Assembly (NCBI GenBank): GCA_036003365.1
Contig: DASYSL010000049.1
Span: forward strand, 1 to 28,174
DNA: 28,174 nt
Source: DASYSL01 sp036003365
GTDB taxonomy: Bacteria > Eisenbacteria > RBG-16-71-46 > DASYSL01
Direction of reading: 5' to 3'
Shown here piece by piece: positions 6,907 through 13,808 of the stretch. The notes under the pieces were generated by a model. The model was not told the origin of the DNA. It ran no database searches and saw only the letters and a list, made by a program, of their open reading frames with translations. Numbering within the stretch: position 1 is the stretch's first letter; each line of letters opens with the position of its first letter. Made by a program: the position numbers and the translations under genes.

Positions 6907-7727
6907 GACTTCTCCTCGCGCTCCCGCGCCTTGGCCTCGTTCCACAAGGCATCCATCTCGTCGAGCGTCGACTCCGAAGGCGATCTGCCGCGCTCGCGCA
7001 ACCTCTCTTCGATATGGAGGAAGCGGCGGCGGAAGCGGCTCACCGTGGCGCGCAGCTCGCGCTCGGGATCGACGCGCAGGTAGCGCGCGAGATTGGCGAC
7101 CGCGAACAGAAGATCGCCGACCTCGTGCGCGAGCTCGTCGTCTTGGCCCTCGGCACGCGCGCGCATGGCCTCACGCACCTCGCGCAGCTCTTCCTCGATC
7201 TTGTCGATCACGCCCTCGACGCTCGGCCAGTCGAAGCCGACCGACGAGGCCTTCTCCTGCGTCCGGTAGGCGGCGGTCAACGAGGGCGCTCCGGCCGGCA
7301 CCTGGCCCAAGACCGAAGCCGAGCCCTTCTCGGCCTGCTTCAAGTGCTGCCAGCGCCGCTGCTGGTCGGAGGACGAGATCACCTCGGGCGTCTCGAACAA
7401 GTGCGGGTGGCGCCGCCTGAGCTTACGATCGGTCGCCTGCGCCAGCTCGTCGAGCCCAGGACCGCCTCGCTCCTGCACCATCTCGGCCAGGAACATCAAC
7501 AGGAAGAGGAGGTCGCCCAGCTCCTCGGCCGTCGCGGCCCAGTCGTCGTGCGACACGCTTTCCAGAATTTCGTAGGTCTCTTCCACCACGTAGGGGGTGA
7601 GCGTGGCCGGCGTCTGCTCGCGGTCCCACGGGCAGCCCGCCTCGCCTCGCAGGATGCGGCACAGGTCCCAGAGCGCGACCAGCCCGGCGCCGCGCGCGGC
7701 AGATTCGGTCTTGGATTCGGGGCTCAT
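6903..7727 (-). CDS. mazG: Nucleoside triphosphate pyrophosphohydrolase MazG
   Basis: This 274-residue protein has two MazG domains in tandem, as in the E. coli protein of similar length. The first has CPWDREQT and the metal-binding set Glu49, Glu50, Glu53, Glu69 and Asp72 (VVEETYEILE and EELGDLL). The second has Glu179/Glu180, Glu183, Glu202 and Asp205 (EEELREVREA and HEVGDLLFAV). It hydrolyses NTPs and dNTPs to monophosphates and pyrophosphate, clearing damaged nucleotides. The start is an ATG at 7727; the long open frame upstream of it is only the antisense of alr. It is divergent from alr and overlaps the DUF1844 gene by four bases. Confidence 0.93.
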   Translation of the reverse strand: MSPESKTESAARGAGLVALWDLCRILRGEAGCPWDREQTPATLTPYVVEETYEILESVSHDDWAATAEELGDLLFLLMFLAEMVQERGGPGLDELAQATDRKLRRRHPHLFETPEVISSSDQQRRWQHLKQAEKGSASVLGQVPAGAPSLTAAYRTQEKASSVGFDWPSVEGVIDKIEEELREVREAMRARAEGQDDELAHEVGDLLFAVANLARYLRVDPERELRATVSRFRRRFLHIEERLRERGRSPSESTLDEMDALWNEAKAREREEKS

Positions 7728-7763
7728 GCGCCCAAGGTAGCACGCCGGCTGCCGTAGGATTCG

Positions 7764-9047
7764 TTGTCGCCGCCGCCCGCGTGTGCTATCCGTGGTCTGC
7801 CCCCGCGGCACGTCACCCCCCGCGCTCCACGCGCGGCCCGTGGAGGTTTTCTGCCCCTCGCCACCTGGGTCGAAGTCGACCTCGATCAGCTCGACGCCAA
7901 CCTCGACGCGCTCTCGCAACGGATCGGGCCGGAGCGCCGCATCCTCCTCGTCGTCAAGGCCGACGCCTACGGGCACGGCGCCATCGAAGTCGCGCGCTCG
8001 GCCGCCGGGCGTGGCGTTCGCGACTTCGGCGTGGCCACCCTGCACGAAGGCATGCAGCTTCGGCTCTCTGGACTGGCGGAGAATATTTGGGTGCTCTCGC
8101 CGCTGCTCGAGAGCGAGATCCCTGAAGCCGTCGCGCACCGTCTCGAGCCTACGCTGCCGTCGCTCGACTTCGCGCGCCGCCTCTCCGCCCAGAGCCTGCA
8201 CGCCGGACGCGCCACGCGCGTGCACGTGGAGATCGACACCGGCATGGGGCGCACCGGGATCGATCCCGACGATGCGCTGCCGTTCCTCCAGGAAGTCACC
8301 GCCCTCGAGGGCCTGCGCCTGGGCAGCGTGTACACCCACTTCCCGGACGCCGACGGCGAAGACACCGCCTTCACGCTCGCGCAGTGGGACGCCTTTCGCG
8401 CACTCATGGGCGGGCTCGCCACGCACGGCATCCATCCGCCGCTCGTGCACGCGGCCAACAGCGCCGGCGTGCTGCGCTTTCCCGAAACGCTGGGCGATCT
8501 CGTGCGCCCGGGGCTCGCCGCCTACGGCCTCTATCCGCCCAACGCCAACGGGCTCGGCATCCATCCCGTGATGACGTTCAAGAGTCGCCTCGTGCAGATC
8601 CGCCCCATGCCGGCGGGCCGCTCGATCTCCTACGCGCGCACCTTCACCACGCGGCGGCCGAGCGTCATCGGCGTGGTGCCCGCGGGCTACGGGCACGGCT
8701 ATTCCTGGCTCTGCTCCAACCGCGGTGCTATGTTGGTGGGCGGCCGGCGCGCTCCGGTGGTCGGGCGCGTCACCATGGACCTCACGATGATCGACCTCAG
8801 CGACCACCCCGGCGCCCGCGTCGGCGACGAGGTCGTGCTGTTCGGCGCACAGGACGAAGCTCGGCTCCCGGTGGAGGAAGTCGCCGCCTGGAGCGACACG
8901 TTGAGCTACGAGATCCTGTGCACCATCGGCAAGCGCGTGACGCGCATCTATATGAGGCAGGGACGCCCGGTGAAGGTGCTCACCCTGCTCGGCGAGCGCG
9001 GCACCGACGGATTCAAGCCGCTGGAGAGCGAGCCGGCGAGAAAGTAG
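7764..9047 (+). CDS. alr: Alanine racemase
   Basis: This PLP enzyme interconverts L- and D-alanine for peptidoglycan. In this frame the PLP lysine is Lys65 in LLVVKADAYGHG. The second catalytic base, the Tyr of SISYARTF, is followed by GYGHGYSWLCSN and GRVTMD. The usual GYADG-type loop is changed to GYGHG, a small divergence. The start is uncertain. TTG at 7764 has AGGA just upstream, but it adds about 29 odd residues before the normal family N-terminus (ATWVEVDLDQLD). No ATG, GTG or TTG lies between, yet a perfect GGAGG (7842-7846) sits four bases before an in-frame CTG at 7851, which would give a typical protein of 398 residues. It is divergent from mazG, 36 bases apart. Confidence 0.9.
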   Translation: MSPPPACAIRGLPPRHVTPRAPRAARGGFLPLATWVEVDLDQLDANLDALSQRIGPERRILLVVKADAYGHGAIEVARSAAGRGVRDFGVATLHEGMQLRLSGLAENIWVLSPLLESEIPEAVAHRLEPTLPSLDFARRLSAQSLHAGRATRVHVEIDTGMGRTGIDPDDALPFLQEVTALEGLRLGSVYTHFPDADGEDTAFTLAQWDAFRALMGGLATHGIHPPLVHAANSAGVLRFPETLGDLVRPGLAAYGLYPPNANGLGIHPVMTFKSRLVQIRPMPAGRSISYARTFTTRRPSVIGVVPAGYGHGYSWLCSNRGAMLVGGRRAPVVGRVTMDLTMIDLSDHPGARVGDEVVLFGAQDEARLPVEEVAAWSDTLSYEILCTIGKRVTRIYMRQGRPVKVLTLLGERGTDGFKPLESEPARK

Positions 9048-9057
9048 GCGAGGCCGC

Positions 9058-9258
9058 GTGCGTGTCGAAGCGCCGTTCAAGGTTGGAGATCGCATCAAGC
9101 ATCCCGTGTTCGGCGACGGTCTCGTGCTCGAGGTCTCGCCCCGCGGTGAGGATTACGCGCTTCGCGTCTCGTTCTCCAAGGACGGCGCGCAGCGCAAAGT
9201 GCTGGCGCGAGCCGCGCGCGTCGAGAAGCTCGGAGCGGAAGAAAAAGGCCGCCGCTAG
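9058..9258 (+). CDS. Small Tudor-like protein resembling the C-terminus of UvrD/PcrA helicases
   Basis: This 66-residue protein starts at GTG with GGCGAGG upstream, ten bases after alr. Its core, FKVGDRIKHPVFGDGLVLEV, then an RVSFSKDGAQRKVL strand and VEKL, follows the pattern of the Tudor-like domain at the end of UvrD/PcrA/Rep helicases, which contacts RNA polymerase in PcrA. No helicase is next to it, so it is either a stand-alone domain of this type or an unrelated small beta-barrel. The Lys/Arg-rich tail would suit nucleic-acid contact. The fold is a reasonable guess; the function is open. Confidence 0.65.
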   Translation: MRVEAPFKVGDRIKHPVFGDGLVLEVSPRGEDYALRVSFSKDGAQRKVLARAARVEKLGAEEKGRR

Positions 9259-9297
9259 ATCGCTGTTGCTCGAAAGCCCCATTCCGGAGCCCATCGT

Positions 9298-9729
9298 TTG
9301 ACGCCCGAAGCCAAGTCCGCCGTCTCCGATTCTCTGGTCGCCGAAGCCCGCCGCGTTCTCGCGCACGCCCACGCGCCGTACTCGCGCTTTCCCGTGGGCG
9401 CGGCCCTCCTCACCGAGTCGGGCAAGGTGTTCACCGCGACCAATGTGGAGAACGCGTCGTTCGGGCTCTCGGTGTGCGCCGAGCGCAGCGCGGTGTTCGC
9501 GGCGGTGGCGGCGGGTGAGCGGCGCTTCTCGGCCCTGGCCGTGGTCACCGACACGCCCGAGCCCACGCCGCCATGCGGCGCCTGCCGTCAGGTGCTGCGC
9601 GAGTTCGTCGAGGATCTGCCGGTGGCGCTGGCCGGCCGTCCCGGCACCAAGGTTCAGATGCACCGGCTGAGCGACCTCCTGCCGCAGGCCTTCTCGCCGC
9701 CGATCGACGGGCGCTCGTTCACCGCATGA
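9298..9729 (+). CDS. cdd: Cytidine deaminase
   Basis: This 143-residue enzyme has the full zinc site of the homotetrameric class: Cys60 and catalytic Glu62 in VCAERSAV, and Cys93 and Cys96 in PPCGACRQVL. YSRFPVGAAL and NVENASFGLSVCAE are also diagnostic. It deaminates cytidine and deoxycytidine to uridine and deoxyuridine in the cytoplasm. The start is TTG, with GGAG (9285-9288) nine bases upstream. It overlaps deoC by four bases (ATGA), and with deoC and the later deoA forms a pyrimidine (deoxy)nucleoside salvage route. Confidence 0.95.
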   Translation: MTPEAKSAVSDSLVAEARRVLAHAHAPYSRFPVGAALLTESGKVFTATNVENASFGLSVCAERSAVFAAVAAGERRFSALAVVTDTPEPTPPCGACRQVLREFVEDLPVALAGRPGTKVQMHRLSDLLPQAFSPPIDGRSFTA

Positions 9730-10619
9730 CTCCGGACATGGATCGCGCCCAGCTGGTCGATCGCATCACCGATCTCTTGCTCGCCGAGCTCTCGGGCCGG
9801 GCGCTCGTGCCCCGCGCGCCGGCCTCGCCCGGTTGCCCGGATTGCGACGCCTGGGGCGCGTGTCCGGTGCACTGCATGCGCCAGCTCGAGTCGGCGTGGG
9901 ACGCAGGCGCTGCGCGCGCCGCCTCGAGCCTGGGCTTCGCCTGTCCGGCCGACGACGGCGTGCGCTCGCGCATCGACCACACGCTGCTCAAGCCCGAAGC
10001 CACGACGCAGCAAGTGATGCAGCTCTGCAAGGAAGCGCGCGAGAATTGCTTCGCCTCGGTGTGCATCAACCCGACGTACGTCGCCCTCTGCGCCAAGGAG
10101 CTGGCGGGCACGCCGGTGCGCGTGTGCACGGTGGTCGGCTTCCCCCTCGGCGCGCATCTTCCGGAAGTGAAAGCCTACGAGACGCGCCGCGCCGTGCAGG
10201 ATGGCGCGCGCGAGATCGACATGGTGGTGAACATCGGCGCGCTCAAGTCGCACGAGCACGATCTCGTGCGCAGAGACATCGCGGCCGTGGTCGAGGCGGC
10301 GGGCTCGCAGGCGCTGGTCAAGGTCATCCTCGAGATGACGCTGCTCACGCTCGACGAGAAAGTGGCGGGCTGCCTGCTCGCCAAGGCGGCTGGCGCCGAC
10401 TTCGTGAAGACCTCGACCGGCTTCGCCGCCGGCGGCGCCACGGTCGAGGACGTGCGCCTCATGCGCCTCGTCGTCGGCCCCGAGATGGGAGTGAAGGCGG
10501 CGGGCGGCATTCGCTCGCGTGAGGACGCGCAGGCCATGATCGCCGCCGGCGCCACGCGCCTCGGCACTTCGGCTTCGGTGAAGATCGTGCGCGGCGAGAC
10601 GGCGGCTTCGAGCTACTGA
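9726..10619 (+). CDS. deoC: Deoxyribose-phosphate aldolase with Cys-rich N-terminal extension
   Basis: Residues ~80-297 are a complete DeoC barrel: SRIDHTLLKPEAT, the proton-relay Asp166, Lys199 in VKVILEM, and the Schiff-base Lys228 in DFVKTSTGF, then VKAAGGIRS. It splits 2-deoxyribose 5-phosphate into acetaldehyde and glyceraldehyde 3-phosphate. The first ~75 residues are extra compared with ordinary DeoC (about 220-260 residues) and carry CPDCDAWGACPVHC, four Cys at 37, 40, 46 and 50, which looks able to bind zinc or an iron-sulfur cluster. The start ATG overlaps the cdd stop. A seven-base-pair hairpin lies 17 bases after the stop. Confidence 0.93.
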   Translation: MTPDMDRAQLVDRITDLLLAELSGRALVPRAPASPGCPDCDAWGACPVHCMRQLESAWDAGAARAASSLGFACPADDGVRSRIDHTLLKPEATTQQVMQLCKEARENCFASVCINPTYVALCAKELAGTPVRVCTVVGFPLGAHLPEVKAYETRRAVQDGAREIDMVVNIGALKSHEHDLVRRDIAAVVEAAGSQALVKVILEMTLLTLDEKVAGCLLAKAAGADFVKTSTGFAAGGATVEDVRLMRLVVGPEMGVKAAGGIRSREDAQAMIAAGATRLGTSASVKIVRGETAASSY

Positions 10620-10636
10620 CACCGCTTGTCGTGCGC

Positions 10637-10655
10637 GCGTCCGGAATTCGGACGC
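10637..10655 (+). terminator. Hairpin after deoC, possible terminator
   Basis: GCGTCCG, a GAATT loop and CGGACGC form a perfect 7-bp GC-rich stem 17 bases after the deoC stop and just before a new promoter. No T tract follows, so termination strength is uncertain. The position between two transcription units is the main argument. Confidence 0.4.
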
Positions 10656-10661
10656 TCGCGG

Positions 10662-10690
10662 TTGACACTCGCGCGCCCGGCGCGCACGAT
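10662..10690 (+). promoter_or_regulatory. Candidate promoter for the trehalose operon
   Basis: A perfect TTGACA (10662-10667) is followed after 17 bases by CACGAT (10685-10690), a weak -10 box with 3 of 6 matches. A start near 10697 would leave about 36 bases before the GTG of otsB at 10733. The weak -10 box suggests low basal output or an activator. Confidence 0.4.
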
Positions 10691-10732
10691 CCCACTCAAC
10701 GGCCCCTTGAATCGCACCCGCGTGAGGCGAAC

Positions 10733-11593
10733 GTGACGCCCCGCGAAACCTCATCAGGTCCCCGCGAAATCCCCGCGGTTTCGCCGCATTTGATCGGCGT
10801 GCCCAGCGCACTGTGGGAGAGACTGCACCAATCCGGGCGCCGACTCCTGCTCCTCGACTACGACGGCACCCTGGCGCCATTCCATGTTCATCGTGAGCGT
10901 GCCCAAGTGCCCGCCGGCACCGCCAAGGTGCTGCGCGCGCTGGCCGCCAGTCCGCGCACCACGGTGGCCGTGATCTCGGGGCGACCCGTCGCCGAGATGC
11001 TGGGGCTTCTCGGCGATCCGGAGCTTCCCGTCTATCTGATCGGCGAGCACGGCTGGGAGGAGCGCGAGCCCGGCGGAGACGTTCGACTCCATCCCCTGAG
11101 CGAGGAAGCGCAAAGCGGGCTCGAAGGCGCGTGGAAAGCCATCGGCGCCCGCGGCTTCCAGCCGCGTGTCGAAAGGAAGCGCACGGCTCTCGTTCTGCAC
11201 ACGCGCGGCTTGTTCCCCGATGCGGATGCCGCCATGCAGCGCGCCGCCGAAGCCGTGTGGCTGCCATGGACGGAGCGCGCGCCCCTTCGCCTCGACACGA
11301 TCAGCGGCGGTCTCGAGCTGCGCGCCATCGGTCGCGACAAGGGCGTTGCGGCGCTCGATCTCCATCGCCGCTCGGCTGACGTCGATCTCGTCGTGTACGT
11401 GGGCGACGACGAGACCGACGAGGATGCCTTCCGCGCCCTGCGCGATCTTGGCTTCGGCATTCGTGTGGGCCGTGACGAGCGTCCCACCCTGGCCCACGGC
11501 CATTTGCCCAAGGCCGAGGTCATGGACGAGTTTCTGACCCGCTGGCTCGATGCCGATTCGATCGAGATCCCGGCCGCGGGAAGGCGTGAATGA
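10733..11593 (+). CDS. otsB: Trehalose-6-phosphate phosphatase
   Basis: This 286-residue HAD-superfamily phosphatase has motif I LLLLDYDGTLAPF (Asp42 nucleophile, Asp44), motif II in VAVISGRP, Lys203 in RDKGVAAL, and motif IV GDDETDED (224-231). E. coli OtsB has 266 residues. It removes phosphate from trehalose 6-phosphate. I chose the GTG at 10733 because GAGG lies just upstream and it falls after the predicted promoter. A longer in-frame start at GTG 10631 would place the N-terminus before the promoter and inside the deoC hairpin. It overlaps otsA by four bases. The order otsB-otsA ensures coupled synthesis of the two enzymes. Confidence 0.93.
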   Translation: MTPRETSSGPREIPAVSPHLIGVPSALWERLHQSGRRLLLLDYDGTLAPFHVHRERAQVPAGTAKVLRALAASPRTTVAVISGRPVAEMLGLLGDPELPVYLIGEHGWEEREPGGDVRLHPLSEEAQSGLEGAWKAIGARGFQPRVERKRTALVLHTRGLFPDADAAMQRAAEAVWLPWTERAPLRLDTISGGLELRAIGRDKGVAALDLHRRSADVDLVVYVGDDETDEDAFRALRDLGFGIRVGRDERPTLAHGHLPKAEVMDEFLTRWLDADSIEIPAAGRRE

Positions 11594-13023
11594 GTCGCCT
11601 CTTCGTGGTCTCGAACCGGCTTCCGAGCCTGCGCTCGGGGCCCGCGATCGGCGGCCCCGAGACCGCGGCCGGGGGGCTGACCAACGCCGTGCTCGCGGCC
11701 TTGCGCCGCCATCCGGGCAGCTCGTGGGTGGGGTGGACGGGACGCCCCGCCCAGGACGGCGAGAGCGAGGAGCTGTCGCAGCGTATCGTGCGCGGCGTGC
11801 GCTTCCTGGGCATTCCGCTCAGCAAGGTCGAAGTCGATCTGTATTACAACGGCCACTGCAACCGCACGCTCTGGCCGCTGCTCCATTGCTTCCAGGATCT
11901 CGTCCACGTGCGTCTGGAAGAGGATCGCGCGTATCGCTCCGTGCAGCGGCGCTTCGCGAGCGTCATCGCGCCCCTCCTCCAGTCCGATCACCTCGTGTGG
12001 GTGCACGACTATCACCTCATGCTTCTCGGCCGCGAGCTGCGCGATCAGGGCTGGGCCGGGCGCATGGGCTTCTTCCTGCACACGCCTTTTCCGCCGCTCG
12101 AGCTGTGGACGCTGCTCGCGGACCCGGCCGATACGGTGGCCGCCCTCCTGGAGTACGACGTCATGGGATTCCACGTCGCGCGCTTTGCCGAGAACTACGT
12201 GCAGGCGGCCACCCGTCTCCTGGGCGCGACCTGGGACGGCCGCCATCTGCGTTGGCGCGACCGTGAGCAGCGGGTGGGCGAGTTCCCGGTCGGCATCGAT
12301 CTCGCGACCTTCGTGCCGTCGCCCGCGGACCTCGTGCGCTCGCGCAACCGCGAGGTGCTGGGGCGCGTGGTGGGGGACCGGCGCGTGCTCGTGGGCGTGG
12401 ACCGCCTCGACTACACGAAGGGCATCACCGAGCGCATCCTGGGCTACGAAGAATTCCTGCGCCGCCATCCGGAGTGGCGCAACCGCGTCGTCTTCCTCCA
12501 GATCGCGGCTCCCAGCCGCACGCGCGTGCGCGCGTATCTCGAGCGCCGCCGGCAGGTGGAGTCGCTGGTGAGTCGGGTGAACGGCGAGGTGGGCGAGCAC
12601 GACTGGATGCCGATTCGCTATCTCTATCGCACGTATTCGCAGGACTTCCTGTCCGATCTCTATCGCGAAGCCGACGTCGCGCTGATCACGCCGCTGCGCG
12701 ATGGCATGAACCTCGTGGCCAAGGAATTCGTGGCCGCGCAGGACCCGGAGAATCCCGGAGCGCTCGTCTTGAGCCGCACCGCGGGCGCGGCCGAGGATCT
12801 GCGCGAGGCCGTGCTCGTCAATCCGTTCGTTCAGTCCGATCTGGCGCGCGGCATCCACGAAGGCTTGAGCATGAGCGGGGCCGAGCGCCGCCGCCGCCAC
12901 CAGGCGCTCTTCGCGCGCGTGCGCGCCGCGACCGCGGAGGAGTGGGGCCGCCGCTACATCGGCGAGCTCGAGCACGTGGCCTTTCCAACCCCGGCTCCAG
13001 CGCCATCGATGATGACCTCATGA
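11590..13023 (+). CDS. otsA: Trehalose-6-phosphate synthase (GT20)
   Basis: This 477-residue GT-B glycosyltransferase makes trehalose 6-phosphate from a nucleotide-glucose donor and glucose 6-phosphate. It has the N-terminal glycine loop AAGGLTNAV (26-34), WVHDYH (137-142), the phosphate-gripping Arg272 and Lys277 in DRLDYTKG, and Asp371 and Glu379 in PLRDGMNLVAKEF. All key residues match the E. coli enzyme with the same spacing. Start ATG overlaps the otsB stop. The Pro/Ala-rich C-terminal tail overlaps the next gene's longest possible frame. The donor (UDP-, GDP- or ADP-glucose) cannot be told from sequence. Confidence 0.95.
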   Translation: MSRLFVVSNRLPSLRSGPAIGGPETAAGGLTNAVLAALRRHPGSSWVGWTGRPAQDGESEELSQRIVRGVRFLGIPLSKVEVDLYYNGHCNRTLWPLLHCFQDLVHVRLEEDRAYRSVQRRFASVIAPLLQSDHLVWVHDYHLMLLGRELRDQGWAGRMGFFLHTPFPPLELWTLLADPADTVAALLEYDVMGFHVARFAENYVQAATRLLGATWDGRHLRWRDREQRVGEFPVGIDLATFVPSPADLVRSRNREVLGRVVGDRRVLVGVDRLDYTKGITERILGYEEFLRRHPEWRNRVVFLQIAAPSRTRVRAYLERRRQVESLVSRVNGEVGEHDWMPIRYLYRTYSQDFLSDLYREADVALITPLRDGMNLVAKEFVAAQDPENPGALVLSRTAGAAEDLREAVLVNPFVQSDLARGIHEGLSMSGAERRRRHQALFARVRAATAEEWGRRYIGELEHVAFPTPAPAPSMMTS

Positions 13024-13034
13024 AGGGAGGGAAC

Positions 13035-13808
13035 GTGCAAACGACCGGACCAGCCCTTGGTGTGTCGACGACCCCGGAACCAGCGACCCCCGCAACCCAG
13101 GTTCGGGTCGAGCCCTTGCCGCAGGATGCGGCGCAGCCGTTCGCACTGCGCGACTGCGCGCTCATCGCCATCGCCACCGGCGTGCGCGCGCACAACTTGA
13201 AGGAGCTGCAGGACCGCGTGCAGGGGATCGAGCCCGGCTGCCTCTACTATCACTTCTGGGGCGGCCTCCTGCGCCCGCGCTTCGACGATCCCGAGTACCG
13301 CAATGATTTCGCCATCTGGGTGCGCAACGAGGTGCACGACGAGGAGCTGGCCGAGCGCCTGGCGTCCGTGGATCCGACACAGCACGAGACGCTGGAGGGG
13401 CTGCGCGAGGCGGTGGCCGAGGCCATCGAGTCGCGCCTCGAAGTCATGGAAGCCGCCGCCTGGCAGCGCACGCAGAGTCCGTTCCACTTCGTGCGCTCGC
13501 AGATCGCGGTGTTCGACACCGGGCAGCTGCTCAACCAGCCCTCGCAGCTCGCCGAGTGTCTGCCGCGCCTCAGCCTCGGCAGTGTCTTCTACCATTTCAT
13601 CGATGCCCGCCGCCGCGTGCCCGAGCATCTCGATGACTTTCGCGTGTGGCTCCAGCACTGGGGCGCCCGCTACGCCGATCTGTGCGACCGCCTGGCCGAG
13701 GTGGACTACTACTTCGTCTCGCTCGCCGATCTGCGCAAGGAGCTGGCCCAGATCCTCGGCGAGTACTTCGAGATTCCGCCGCGCGCCTCAAGGGAGGAGG
13801 TGGCATGA
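13035..13808 (+). CDS. DUF5752 family protein with an internal tandem duplication
   Basis: This 257-residue protein is of the family seen next to TreT-type trehalose synthases; it has no known activity. After a Pro/Thr-rich head it shows two related halves. Residues ~36-135 carry GCLYYHF (68-74) and DFAIW (91-95); residues ~150-245 carry GSVFYHF (182-188) and DFRVW (201-205). Each is followed by an acidic helix with Leu and Arg. No signal peptide or membrane helix is present. I chose GTG at 13035 because AAGGGAGGG (13023-13031) sits just upstream. An in-frame ATG at 13020 overlaps the otsA stop (ATGA) but has no ribosome site. It overlaps treT by four bases, so a partnership with TreT is likely. 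Confidence 0.82.
   Translation: MQTTGPALGVSTTPEPATPATQVRVEPLPQDAAQPFALRDCALIAIATGVRAHNLKELQDRVQGIEPGCLYYHFWGGLLRPRFDDPEYRNDFAIWVRNEVHDEELAERLASVDPTQHETLEGLREAVAEAIESRLEVMEAAAWQRTQSPFHFVRSQIAVFDTGQLLNQPSQLAECLPRLSLGSVFYHFIDARRRVPEHLDDFRVWLQHWGARYADLCDRLAEVDYYFVSLADLRKELAQILGEYFEIPPRASREEVA

Noticed and set aside
7728..9098. Minus-strand frame extending mazG upstream across alr
   Set aside because: It is antisense to alr, and MazG homology starts at 7727.
10631..10732. Longer N-terminus for OtsB from GTG 10631
   Set aside because: It would begin before the predicted promoter and inside the hairpin after deoC, with no ribosome site; the family N-terminus fits GTG 10733.
9654..11267. 537-residue minus-strand frame
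   Set aside because: It is a shadow of cdd, deoC and otsB; low-complexity Arg/Ala/His composition.
11032..12975. 647-residue minus-strand frame opposite otsB/otsA
   Set aside because: The plus strand has complete OtsB and OtsA motifs; the minus translation has none. Long antisense frames are common in DNA this GC-rich.
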